The translations under genes were made by a program, and so were the position numbers. The notes below the pieces were generated by a model that saw only the letters and a program-made list of their open reading frames with translations, searched no databases and was not told the origin of the DNA. From Luteipulveratus flavus (GTDB taxonomy: Bacteria; Actinomycetota; Actinomycetes; Actinomycetales; Dermatophilaceae), in the NCBI RefSeq assembly GCF_029439465.1, contig NZ_JAROAV010000038.1:1-64000 (forward strand): a DNA stretch of 64,000 nucleotides, given 5' to 3'. Shown here in pieces: positions 17,657 through 29,300 of this stretch. Numbering within the stretch: position 1 is the stretch's first letter; each line of letters starts with the position of its first letter.

Positions 17657-19423
17657 TCAGGGGGTGAGGAGCTCGCGGACGCGCTCGGGTCCGACGGCGA
17701 GCAGCAGCGTCGGCAGCCGCGGACCGGTGTCCTTGCCGATCAGCAGGCCGTAGAGCAGCGTGAAGAACGACCGCTGCTCCTGGCCGAGCGCCGCCGCGGT
17801 CTCGGGGTCGGCCTTGCGGTCCGGGCGGAAGTCCGCCGGCTTGCCCTGCACGACCTTCGGCACGGCGTACACCTGGTGGGTCAGGCCGTCGAGCGTCCAC
17901 GAGCCCTCGATCGGCGCGAGGTCGGAACCGTTGCCGTCCAACAGGATTCGCAGGCCGTCACGCTGCTTGTCCGACAGCGCGCCGAGCGTGGCGGAGTCGG
18001 GCTCGGTGCGGACGACCGTACGGTCCTCGGGCGTCATCTGCTGCTCGACCCAGGCGGTCGCGCGGTCCAGCCGCGGGCGCAGCTCGTCCAGGGACGTCAC
18101 CGGGTCGGCCGGGTCGAGGGCGGACAGGATGCGCAGCGTCTGCTCCTCGTCCCCGGTCGTGATGTCGACGACGGAGACGATGGTGCGGTACGGCAGCGGG
18201 TGCGGCGTCAGCGGCAACGTCGCCTCCGCGGTGGAGGTCGCGCGGGTGTACGCGGCGATGTCGCCTGCCTGGGCCGACTCACCGGAAACCTTGCGCACCA
18301 ACGAGTCCCACTCGTCGTACATACGCTGGATCTCCGCGTCGAGCGCGATGTCGAACGCCTGGTTCGGGCGCTTGCGGGCGTACAGCCAGCGCAGCAGCGG
18401 CGCCTCCATGAACTGCAGCGCCTCCACCGCAGTCGGCACGCCACCGCGCGAGGAGGACATCTTGGCCATGCCGCGGATGCCGACGAACGCGTACATCGGG
18501 CCGAGCGGACGCTCCCACCCGAAGATCGGCGCGAGCTCCTTGCCGACCACGAACGACGAGCCCGGCGACTGGTGGTCGACCCCGGACGGCTCGAAGGTGA
18601 CCTTCTCGTACGCCCAGCGCATCGGCCAGTCGACCTTCCACACCAGCTTGCCGTTGCGGTGCTCGCGCAGCAGCACGGTCTCGGTGTGGCCGCACTGACA
18701 GGTGTAGGTCATCTCGGTGGATGCGTCGTCGTACGAGGTCACCGTGGTGAAGTCGGTGCCGCACGCCGAGCAGTACGGCTTGTACGGGTAGTAGCCGCCC
18801 GCGCCGCTCGACCCGTCGTCCTCCGCGGCAGCACCGGAGCCCTCGGCCGCCTCGGCGGCGGCGAGCTGGTCGTCCTCGCTGAGCTTCTGCTGCTGCTTCT
18901 GACCGGTCTGCTTCGGGAGCGTGCGGTACTGGCCCAGGACCTTGTCGATCTCGGACCGCTGCGACATCGCGAAGAGCACCTGCTCGACGTACGCGCCGGA
19001 GGTGTACTGCGCGGTCTGGCTGATGCCCCGGTAGGTGATGCCGAGCTGGGCCAGGCCGTCCTCGCACTGGGCGCGGAAATGGGCGGCCCACGAGTCGTAC
19101 GGAGACCCGGCCGGCGGCGGTACGGACGTCAGCGGCTTGCCGATGTGCTGCGCCCACGACTTGTCGACGCCCGCGACGTTCGGGACCTTGCGGAAGCGGT
19201 CGAAGTCGTCCCAGCTGATGATGTGCTCGGCCTCGACGCCGCGGCGGCGCACCTCGTCGGCCACCAGGTGGGGCGTCATCACCTCACGCAGGTTGCCCAG
19301 GTGGACCGGGCCCGACGGGCTGATCCCGGAGGCGCACACGACCGTGGTGCCCCGCTCCTTCGCGACCGCGATGGCCTCGTCCGCGAGTCGGGCCACCCAG
19401 TCATCCAGCTGCTGCTCCGTCAC
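17657..19423 (-). CDS. lysS: Class I lysyl-tRNA synthetase (archaeal type)
   Basis: Charges tRNA-Lys. It is a class I synthetase, not the usual bacterial class II LysRS: the HIGH-like motif is PSGPVHLGN (about 36-44) and the KMSKS-like loop is KMSSSRG (about 321-327). A four-cysteine insertion (CSAC...CQCG) looks like a zinc-binding domain. At 588 residues it is in the range of the family, but a low-complexity Ala/Glu/Ser stretch interrupts residues 185-207. Whether a class II copy exists elsewhere in the genome is unknown. The gene starts at GTG 19423. Confidence 0.93.
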   Translation of the reverse strand: MTEQQLDDWVARLADEAIAVAKERGTTVVCASGISPSGPVHLGNLREVMTPHLVADEVRRRGVEAEHIISWDDFDRFRKVPNVAGVDKSWAQHIGKPLTSVPPPAGSPYDSWAAHFRAQCEDGLAQLGITYRGISQTAQYTSGAYVEQVLFAMSQRSEIDKVLGQYRTLPKQTGQKQQQKLSEDDQLAAAEAAEGSGAAAEDDGSSGAGGYYPYKPYCSACGTDFTTVTSYDDASTEMTYTCQCGHTETVLLREHRNGKLVWKVDWPMRWAYEKVTFEPSGVDHQSPGSSFVVGKELAPIFGWERPLGPMYAFVGIRGMAKMSSSRGGVPTAVEALQFMEAPLLRWLYARKRPNQAFDIALDAEIQRMYDEWDSLVRKVSGESAQAGDIAAYTRATSTAEATLPLTPHPLPYRTIVSVVDITTGDEEQTLRILSALDPADPVTSLDELRPRLDRATAWVEQQMTPEDRTVVRTEPDSATLGALSDKQRDGLRILLDGNGSDLAPIEGSWTLDGLTHQVYAVPKVVQGKPADFRPDRKADPETAAALGQEQRSFFTLLYGLLIGKDTGPRLPTLLLAVGPERVRELLTP

Positions 19424-19492
19424 GACCGGTCAGTCTAGGACCGGCGCCTGCCGCCCTCCGAATCGATCCCGCGGACGCCGGCCGAGCCCGCC

Positions 19493-19536
19493 CCGGTGGT
19501 CCGAACGAGAGCCATGGCTCACGTTCCGACCACCGG
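19493..19536. terminator. Hairpin between DUF3592 gene and lysS
   Basis: CCGGTGGTCCGAACG and CGTTCCGACCACCGG form near-complementary arms around GAGAGCCATGGCTC, itself palindromic. It follows the stop of the DUF3592 gene at 19550 on the minus strand and probably ends that transcript. Confidence 0.6.
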
Positions 19537-19549
19537 AGGAACCCAGGCC

Positions 19550-19981
19550 TCAGAAGGCGGCGAGGGCGAGGACCGCCTGCCCGAGCAGAGCGCCGGAGAT
19601 CAGCAGCGAGGCTCCGTGCGCGAATGCCATCGCACGAGGGCGTTCCTCCTCGACGAAGAATCGCCGCTCCGGACGGCGCGGATCGACGTACGCGCGAACC
19701 CGGTCGCCCTCGGCCGGTGGCGGTGACCCGTCGTACCGCGCGCGTCCGGTGTAGAACTCCTCGAACGCCCGGTAGCGGTACGTGATCACCCATCGGTCCC
19801 TGGTCGGGAACTCGGCGCGATCGCGTCCGGGAGTGAACTCCACCGAGGTGACCGCCGCGGGCACCGGCTCCCAGCGCCGCGCCCGCACGGCGGCGACCAC
19901 CAGGCGCGCCAGCCGATAGGCCGACCACAGCAGCACCGGCCCGACGAACACCATCACCCCTACCGCGAGACCCGGTCCCAT
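19550..19981 (-). CDS. DUF3592 membrane protein
   Basis: 143 residues with a hydrophobic N-terminal helix, a soluble beta-rich middle (WVITYRYRAFEEFYTGRA, RAYVDPRRPERRFF) and a C-terminal helix, the DUF3592 layout. Function unknown. A second member is at 20919-21401, and the two flank the DHFR-fold gene. Confidence 0.75.
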   Translation of the reverse strand: MGPGLAVGVMVFVGPVLLWSAYRLARLVVAAVRARRWEPVPAAVTSVEFTPGRDRAEFPTRDRWVITYRYRAFEEFYTGRARYDGSPPPAEGDRVRAYVDPRRPERRFFVEEERPRAMAFAHGASLLISGALLGQAVLALAAF

Positions 19982-20057
19982 CGCATCTCCCCCCTGAGTG
20001 CTCGGAGCCGGAGGCTAGCAGAGCAGGGCGCCGCGGGACCTGGCCGACATCGTCGCG

Positions 20058-20600
20058 TCAGGCGGGGCCGTAGCCGAGGTGGAGCACGCCGTTCTCGTAC
20101 GTCTCCTGGTCGGTGAGCGTGAGCCTGGTCGGCTCCGTGACCGAGAAGAGCCGCTCACCTTTGCCGAGCGCGATCGGGTAGACGAACAGGTGCAGCTCGT
20201 CCAGCAGGCCGTCCTGCAGCAGCCCACGGACGAGCTGCCCGCTGCCGCTGACGTAGATCGTGCCGTCGATCTGGTCCTTGAGGGTTCGGATCGCGGCGGG
20301 GTCGTACGGGCCGAGGCGCTCGGTGTTCCCCCACTCCTGGGTGAGCTCGGTGCTGCCGACGACGTACTTGGTCGTGTCGTTGAAGAACGGCGCACCGGGG
20401 TCGTCCTCCACCGTGCGGTCTCGCCAGGCGGGGGCGAACATCTCGTACGTCGTGCGACCCAGCAGGATCGCGGTCGACCGGCCGGTGATCTGCGCCAGCG
20501 CCTCACCCATCTTCGGGTCGAAGCCGTAGTCGAACGTCCAGCTCAGGTCCTCGAAGACCCCGTCGACGGCGATGAACTCGTGCGCGGCGATGGTTCCCAT
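20058..20600 (-). CDS. Dihydrofolate reductase-fold protein (RibD C-terminal family)
   Basis: 180 residues with the DHFR-like pattern LGRTTYEMFAPAW, KYVVGSTEL, IYVSGSGQLVRGLL and the C-terminal YENGVLHLGYGP. Such YyaP/YwjB-type proteins are probably NADPH-dependent reductases; no substrate is known. GAAGGGAAC precedes the ATG. Confidence 0.82.
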   Translation of the reverse strand: MGTIAAHEFIAVDGVFEDLSWTFDYGFDPKMGEALAQITGRSTAILLGRTTYEMFAPAWRDRTVEDDPGAPFFNDTTKYVVGSTELTQEWGNTERLGPYDPAAIRTLKDQIDGTIYVSGSGQLVRGLLQDGLLDELHLFVYPIALGKGERLFSVTEPTRLTLTDQETYENGVLHLGYGPA

Positions 20601-20725
20601 GGCGTTCCCTTCGGAGGCGTCCCGGCTCGGCGGTCGGTGCGAGCCCGCCGCTCAGGACTGTACGAAGCCGGGCGGCTCCGTTGGGCCGAATGGCCGAGAT
20701 CGCCCCGACTGAGCCCACCGCCCTC

Positions 20726-20779
20726 CGCTGGTTGAGCCGGCCCGGAGCGCGAGCGGAGGGCCGAGTCGAAACCCGGTGA
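20726..20779. repeat. REP-like dispersed element, intergenic copy
   Basis: Begins cgctggttgagcc and ends gtcgaaacccggtga. Its reverse complement resembles bases 31-83 inside purL. It lies in the 318-base gap 20601-20918, which holds no recognised gene. Confidence 0.7.
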
Positions 20780-20845
20780 TGCGCGGGGAGACTCGGCCTC
20801 TGCGGTGACAGTGGTCTCGATACGGGCATCACTTCGTTCGCCCTA

Positions 20846-20918
20846 CTCGACCGGCGGGAGTGTGCCGGTCGCCGGCTCGACCGGCGGGAGTGGGCCGGTC
20901 GCCGGCTCGACCGGCGGG
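20846..20918. repeat. 30-bp tandem direct repeat, about 2.5 copies
   Basis: ctcgaccggcgggag recurs at 20846, 20876 and 20906. The array ends where the stop codon of the next minus-strand gene (20919-20921) begins. Immediately upstream (20808-20846) is another dispersed-repeat-like string, gtggtctcgatacggg...ctactcgacc. Confidence 0.85.
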
Positions 20919-21401
20919 TCAGAGACGGCCGATGTGGGTGAAAGCCAGGATCGAACGAACGATGAGCGCCACGCCCACCAGGATCGCGAGGGAGTACCCG
21001 ACCACGACCAGGCCGGGTCGCTCGACCTCCAGGAACGCCGACCGTGACGGGCGGTGCGGGTCGACGCTCACGGTGAGGACGTCACCGTCCACCGGCGGCG
21101 GCGTGGTGCGCCACGGCGACGTGCCCTCGTGCTCGGTGTCGCCGACGCCGTACGTGTAGTGGACCGTCCACGCGTCGTTCGAGACGAGGAGCCCGGCATG
21201 GACGACCCCGCCGCGTACCTGCGAGGACTCACGGCCCTGCTTCATCGACACGCCGGTCACGAACGCCGGCGTCTGCTCCCAGGCGCGTCGCCGCCGCAGC
21301 AGCTGGACCATGCCGAAGAGCTTCCAGCCGAAGCGCAGCAGGAGGAACAGACCCGCGGCCACCAGGAACGGCGCCACCATGATGATCGGGTCGCCGTACA
21401 C
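20919..21401 (-). CDS. DUF3592 membrane protein
   Basis: 160 residues: an N-terminal transmembrane helix (MVAPFLVAAGLFLLLRFGW), a soluble domain with WTVHYTYGVGD and VSVDPHRPSRSAF, and a C-terminal helix (VVVGYSLAILVGVALIV). It starts at GTG 21399-21401, three bases after the purA stop on the same strand, so it is probably co-transcribed with purA. An internal ATG 21 bases on is an alternative start. Function unknown. Confidence 0.75.
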   Translation of the reverse strand: MYGDPIIMVAPFLVAAGLFLLLRFGWKLFGMVQLLRRRRAWEQTPAFVTGVSMKQGRESSQVRGGVVHAGLLVSNDAWTVHYTYGVGDTEHEGTSPWRTTPPPVDGDVLTVSVDPHRPSRSAFLEVERPGLVVVGYSLAILVGVALIVRSILAFTHIGRL

Positions 21402-21405
21402 GAGG

Positions 21406-23665
<2,260 letters not shown>

Positions 23666-23669
<4 letters not shown>

Positions 23670-24667
23670 GCGCCGAAAGCAGATTCGTCGCTCTCGTGGG
23701 CTGCCCGCCGCTCGGCGCGGCGCGCTCGTTGGCCCGTCGCCAGCGACATCGCCAGCTGGAAGCGGGTCTCGACGCCGTGCTCCTCCATCAGCCCGGCGAT
23801 GCGCCGCCGCACCGTCCGCAGCGACACGCCCATGACGCGGGCGATCGCCTCGTCCTTCAGGCCCTGCCGCATCAGGTCGACCAGGGCCGTCGCGTCGTGT
23901 CCCTCGCCGGCCGCCAGCGGGGTGGCCGCCGACCACAGCCGGTCGAACAGCTCGACGAACGCGGACACCACCATCGGGTCGCGCAGCACGACGTAGTCGC
24001 CGTCCGCCCGGCCCCACTCGGTCGTCCCGAGCGCGACGTCCTCGCCGAAGCAGGCGAACGACGACGGGAGCGACGACGCGACCCGCTGCTGCTCGCCGGC
24101 CAGCGCCCACTCCCCCATCGCCGTCGAGGCCTCGACCAGCTCGGGGACGTACAGCCCGCGCTGCTCCCGGCCGGTCTCGAGCAGCTGGCGGACCACGGGG
24201 TACGCGTCGGGCGAGGGCGGCGCCGTCGTGTGCGCCACCCGGATCACTCCGACCGCGCTCGCCGCGAGGTGCTCGTGGACGGAGACGACGGCGCCGGCGT
24301 CCACGCGTTCGCGCGCCGGCTGCTTGGCGTCGGACGCGGACTGGCCCAGCCGGTGGTCGGCGGCGAGCTGGTCGATCGCGTCCCGGACCCGGGCGAGGTC
24401 CTGCCGGCGGGTCGCGAGCCGGGCCTCCTCGGCGTTGAGCACGCGTTCGAGCGCGGCTCGCGGGTGGTCGGCGTGCAGCTCACCGGTCTCGCTCGTGCGG
24501 ACGAGCCGCCGGGCGCGCAGCTGCTCCAGCGCGTGCTCGGCCTCGTAGTCGGTCCAGCCCAGGCGGGCGACGTGCGCCGCGAGGGTGAGCCCGGGCGTCC
24601 GCAGCACGTGCCGGTACAGCTCCTCACCCTCGGCGCCGATTCCCAGTACCAGCAGTCGTCCGGTCAC
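23666..24667 (-). CDS. LuxR-C-type regulator with N-terminal winged-helix domain
   Basis: 333 residues: N-terminal winged-helix-like segment (LAAHVARLGWTDYEAEHALEQL), a charged linker, a middle domain ending about residue 240, and a C-terminal helix-turn-helix (DEAIARVMGVSLRTVRRRI). Same architecture as the gene at 10307. The GTG at 24667 has TACGGT ending six bases upstream, suggesting a leaderless message. It converges with the AadA-like gene. Effector unknown. Confidence 0.82.
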
Positions 24668-24740
24668 GCCGCCACCGTACGTCCCGCACGCCGCCTGGTC
24701 CGTACGCGCGCGCCCGGTGGACCGCCGGCCCCTCTCTGGT

Positions 24741-24839
24741 CGAGTGCGCGTGTCCTGCGTGATTCCGACCCGGAAACCAGCAGGACACGCGCGCTCGGCC
24801 GAACGCCCGACGCAAGACACGCGCACTCGGCCGAACGCC
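24741..24839. repeat. Long palindrome, family 2, right copy
   Basis: Left arm cgagtgcgcgtgtcctgc (24741-24758) pairs with gcaggacacgcgcgctcgg (24780-24798); a second right arm (gacacgcgcactcggccgaacg) follows to 24839. It lies in the 235-base gap between the LuxR-type gene and the DUF3151 gene. No coding signal in the rest of the gap. Confidence 0.8.
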
Positions 24840-24902
24840 GCGGGACCGGGTCCACGACGAACGGCCCGCCGCAGAGGCGAGCCGTTCGTCGAAGAGGTGC
24901 GT

Positions 24903-25307
24903 TCAGAGACCGAGCTCGCGCGCGCCGGTCGTGGAGGAGTCGCGCAGGAAGTCGGCACACCGGCGCTGCTCGTCCGTCTCGCCGATCTCGCCGGCGGCCT
25001 TCGACAGGGTGGCGAGCGCCCGCAGGAAGCCGCGGTTCGGCTCGTGCTCCCACGGCACCGGCCCCTGGCCGCGCCAGCCCGACCGGCGCAGCGCGTCCAG
25101 CCCGCGGTGGTAGCCGGTGCGAGCAAACGCGTACGCCTCGATCGTCAGGTCGTCACCGAGCGCGTCCTCGGCCAGCTGCGCCCAGGCCAGCGAGGACGTC
25201 GGGTACGCCGCCGCGACCTCGCGCGGGTCGATGCCGTCGGCGAGGCGCGCGGCAGCAGGGTCCTCGGGCAGGTGCGTCTCGGGGATCCCGAGCAGGTTGT
25301 CCGTCAT
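24903..25307 (-). CDS. DUF3151 protein
   Basis: 134 residues with the actinobacterial DUF3151 pattern: NLLGIPETHLP at the start, a middle run with AYAFARTGYHRGLDALRRSGWRG, then FLRALATLSKAAG and RCADFLRDSS. Function unknown; in actinobacteria it is frequently close to fba, as here. Confidence 0.85.
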   Translation of the reverse strand: MTDNLLGIPETHLPEDPAAARLADGIDPREVAAAYPTSSLAWAQLAEDALGDDLTIEAYAFARTGYHRGLDALRRSGWRGQGPVPWEHEPNRGFLRALATLSKAAGEIGETDEQRRCADFLRDSSTTGARELGL

Positions 25308-25314
25308 GCGGCCA

Positions 25315-25988
25315 TCATCGCCCGGCCGGTGTGCAGATGCAGGACCGGTTCCCGTCGGCGTCCTCGATCACCCAGAACGAGGGGGCAGCCCCGTCGCTGA
25401 CCAGCCGGCCGCCGGCGTCGAGCACCGCCTTGAGGCGACGCTCGCCCTCGTCGTGCGGCACCCACACGTCCAAGTGCCAGCGCTGCTCGAACGACTGCTC
25501 GGCAGCGCATACTCGGGGTCCTCCTCCGTCGGGTCCTGCCACCACACGGTCGGGACCTGGCCGGAGGGGTCGACGGGCTCGCCGTCCTTGACCTCGCCGC
25601 CGAACAGGGCCGCGTAGAACGGAGCGTTCTGCTCGCTCCTGGTGGTGTCGAGGCCGAGCTCGAGCTGGGTGAGCCCGGCGACGTCCGCCTCCGCGCCCAG
25701 GTCGGCGGCGAACCCACTGATCCGCCGGGCCAGGTCGACGTCGCGGCTGGTGATGCCACCCACGTCGTGGCTGGAGAGCGTCACCAGGACCTCGGGGTAC
25801 GTCAGCGAGACGTCGGGATGGTGCCCGGCGGCCTCGGCGGCCTCCCCGATCTTGTCAACGAGCGCCAGCCCGGTGGCGAAGTCGCCGGTCCGGAACCGCG
25901 CCTTGATCCGGCCGAGGATGGGCCGCCAGTCGTCGATGCCTGCCTCGAGCACCTGCGCCGCGGTGAGCTTCTGCTTCTCGTCAGTCAT
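25315..25988 (-). pseudogene. Pterin-4a-carbinolamine dehydratase / VOC fusion, frameshifted
   Basis: The 5' part encodes a pterin dehydratase-like domain (motif AGHHPDVSLTYPEV) followed by the first half of a VOC domain (PFYAALFGGEV...VWWQDP). After DPEYALP at about 25500 the family sequence continues only in another frame, as EQSFEQRWHLDVWVP to the stop at 25315. Adding one G on the minus strand at 25500/25501 restores one 225-residue reading frame. Either a real one-base deletion or a sequencing error. Intact fusions of this kind occur in actinobacteria. Confidence 0.82.
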
Positions 25989-26038
25989 GTCTCGGATCGT
26001 ATGACCGAGGGCCGACGCCGCGCCCGAGCCCGAGCAGC

Positions 26039-26075
26039 CGTACGGGCCCGCCCCCAGAGGAGGCGGGCCCGTACG
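26039..26075 (-). terminator. Terminator hairpin after fba
   Basis: Perfect 14-bp arms, CGTACGGGCCCGCC and its complement, around a nine-base loop, nine bases beyond the fba stop. Confidence 0.75.
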
Positions 26076-26083
26076 CGAAGTGG

Positions 26084-27109
<1,026 letters not shown>

Positions 27110-27217
27110 GGTCACTCCCTCGTGATCTCGCTCGGCCGGGGTCGTCCGCCGGCCAGGTTCCCGACAGTCTTCCACGGGCCGGGTACGCGCCGGCCCGGGT
27201 CTCGCCGTACGACCGGG

Positions 27218-28474
27218 TCACCGACGATCGGGCAGCGACGCCCGGCGCGCGCCCAGGCTCGCGCGCTCGGCGTCGTTGGCGCAGCGCTCGATCGCGAGCC
27301 CGTACGCCGCCCGCGCGCCGGCCACGTCGCCGACGCGCTCGAGCAGCGCGGCCCGCACGGCCGGGAGCCGGTGGCTGTGCGACAGCTGCGCATCCAGTCC
27401 TTCTGCGGCTGCCAGTCCTGCGCGTGGCCCGTACGCCTCCGCCACCGCGACCGCGCGCGCCAGGGAAGCCGTCGGGCTGGGCGCGAGCGCGATCAGGTCG
27501 TCGTAGTGAGCGACGACCCGTACCCATGCGGTCTCGTCGGCCGAGGACGCGGTCGCGTGCTCGGCCGCGATCCGGGCTTGCACGGCGTACTGGGCGGCGC
27601 GGACCGGGATCGGCCCGACCAGCGCTGTCGACGACAGCAGCGCCACGCCCTCGGCGATCTCGTCGTGGTGCCAGCGGGAGCGGTCCTGGTCCGGCAGCAG
27701 CACGATCTGCCCGGCGTCGTCGACCCGCGCGGACCGCCGCGAGTGCTGCAGCACCATGAGGGCGAGCAGCGCGACCAGCACCGGCTCCTGCGGCCGGAGG
27801 CGCAGCACGACCCGCACCAGGCGGACGGCCCCTTCCGCGAGGGTGACCCGGACGGCATCCGGACCCGAGCCGGGCGCGTACCCGGCTGTGAAGGCGAGGT
27901 AAGCAGTCTGCGCGACGCCGTCCAGCCGCTCGGGCAGCACCTCCGCCGACGGTACGGCGAACGGGATGCCGGCCGTCACGATCTTCTTCTTGGCGCGGGT
28001 GATCCGGGCGGCCATCGTCGGCTCGGGCACCAGGAACAGCCGCGCGATGTCCGCAGTGCTCACGCCGAGGACCAGTCGGAGGGCCAGCGCACTCGCCGCC
28101 GCCGGGTCGAGCGCCGGGTGAGTGCACATCAGGACGAGGCGCAGCAGGTCGTCCTCGACGACGTCGCCAGGGTCCGCGCGGACGACGGCGTCCCGCCCGG
28201 CCTCCTCGACGACCAGCAGCGGCATCTTGCGGTGGGCCATCGACTCCGCGCGCAACCGGTCGAGCACCCGCCGCCGCGCCGCGGTGTGGAGCCACGCCAC
28301 CGGGTTGTCGGGCACCCCGTCGCGACCCCACCGCCGGGCGGCCGTCTCGACGGCGTCGGCGAGCGCGTCCTCGACCAGGTCCAGCCGGCGGAAGCGCGCG
28401 AGGAGCAGGGACGTCAGCCGTCCCCACTCCTCGAGCACCACGTCGGCCAGCGCCTCCGCCGGGTTCTCCTTCAC
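27218..28474 (-). CDS. ECF sigma factor, ECF42 type, with long C-terminal extension
   Basis: 418 residues. Sigma region 2 (LLARFRRLDLVEDALADAVETA, WLHTAARRRVLDRLR) and region 4 (LGVSTADIARLFLVPEPTMAARI) are followed by about 200 residues of helical TPR-like extension ending in AAYGLAIERCANDAERASL. This layout and the linkage to DGPF/YCII proteins are those of the ECF42 group, which has no classical anti-sigma factor. It starts at GTG 28474, overlapping the stop of the upstream YCII gene (GTGA), so it is translationally coupled to it. Confidence 0.87.
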   Translation of the reverse strand: MKENPAEALADVVLEEWGRLTSLLLARFRRLDLVEDALADAVETAARRWGRDGVPDNPVAWLHTAARRRVLDRLRAESMAHRKMPLLVVEEAGRDAVVRADPGDVVEDDLLRLVLMCTHPALDPAAASALALRLVLGVSTADIARLFLVPEPTMAARITRAKKKIVTAGIPFAVPSAEVLPERLDGVAQTAYLAFTAGYAPGSGPDAVRVTLAEGAVRLVRVVLRLRPQEPVLVALLALMVLQHSRRSARVDDAGQIVLLPDQDRSRWHHDEIAEGVALLSSTALVGPIPVRAAQYAVQARIAAEHATASSADETAWVRVVAHYDDLIALAPSPTASLARAVAVAEAYGPRAGLAAAEGLDAQLSHSHRLPAVRAALLERVGDVAGARAAYGLAIERCANDAERASLGARRASLPDRR

Positions 28475-28899
28475 ACCCCTTCGTAGCCCTCCACGCCCAC
28501 GACCGCGCGGATCTCCACGGTGTACGCCTTGGGCAGCAGCTTCGCGGCCGCGATGGCGGTGTCGAGGTCGGGCAGCTCGACGTCGTAGTAGCCGCTCAGC
28601 TGCTCGACGAGCTCCACGAACGGCCCGTCGGTGACGACGTCCGACCGGTCGCCGTCGCGTCGGATCGTCGTGGCCAGGTCCGCGTCGCACAACGCCGCAC
28701 TGCTGGTACGCCGCCCGTGGGCGTCGACGTACCGCTCGAAGGCGTGGTGGGCCTCGAAGTACTCCTGCTTCACGGCGTCGCTCGCCTGCGCCCACTCGCC
28801 CGGGTCGCAGGCGATCAGCACCACGTACCGCCGGTGCTCTCGAGGCGGCCCTCCGGCCGAGGTCGCAGGAATCCCCGGGGCGGCATCGTCGAGCGTCAT
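28471..28899 (-). CDS. YCII/DGPF-domain protein 1
   Basis: 142 residues with the DGPF motif (VVTDGPFVELVEQLSGYYDVE) and an extra N-terminal tail of about 25 residues. It overlaps its neighbours on both sides (ATGA with the upstream DGPF gene, GTGA with the sigma gene). DGPF proteins are required partners of ECF42 sigma factors in studied streptomycetes; the biochemical role is not established. Confidence 0.88.
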   Translation of the reverse strand: MTLDDAAPGIPATSAGGPPREHRRYVVLIACDPGEWAQASDAVKQEYFEAHHAFERYVDAHGRRTSSAALCDADLATTIRRDGDRSDVVTDGPFVELVEQLSGYYDVELPDLDTAIAAAKLLPKAYTVEIRAVVGVEGYEGV

Positions 28900-29261
28900 G
28901 CGCCCGGCCGGTCCTCGGGCTTCACCACGCGACGCACCTCGATGCCGTCGCCGAGCCCGGCGATGATCTGGCAGCAGTCCAGCAGGTCGTCCAGGTCGTC
29001 GGACTCGACCTGGTAGAAGCCGCCGACCTGCTCGGTCACCTCCGCGAACGGCCCGTCGGTCACCGCGCCGCCACCGCGCGGGATGCGCTTGCCCTCGGAC
29101 GTCGCGTGCAGCTCGGCGCCGCCGGTGATCTTGTGGCCGCGCTTGGACAGCTCGGCGCTGAACCGGTTGTAGTCGTCGTACCCCGCCTTGCGCTGCTCGG
29201 CGTCCATGGTGGTCCACCAGCGGTCGGCGTCTCCGACGATGAGAACGACGTACTCGGTCAT
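28896..29261 (-). CDS. YCII/DGPF-domain protein 2
   Basis: 121 residues, ferredoxin-like YCII fold with AVTDGPFAEVTEQVGGFYQVE near residue 68. It is the first gene of the sigma operon; AAGGAG precedes the ATG at 29261. Its stop codon overlaps the next start (ATGA). Confidence 0.88.
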   Translation of the reverse strand: MTEYVVLIVGDADRWWTTMDAEQRKAGYDDYNRFSAELSKRGHKITGGAELHATSEGKRIPRGGGAVTDGPFAEVTEQVGGFYQVESDDLDDLLDCCQIIAGLGDGIEVRRVVKPEDRPGA

Positions 29262-29300
29262 GGCTGCTCCTTCATAGAAGTCCGGGCCGCAGGCGCGACC

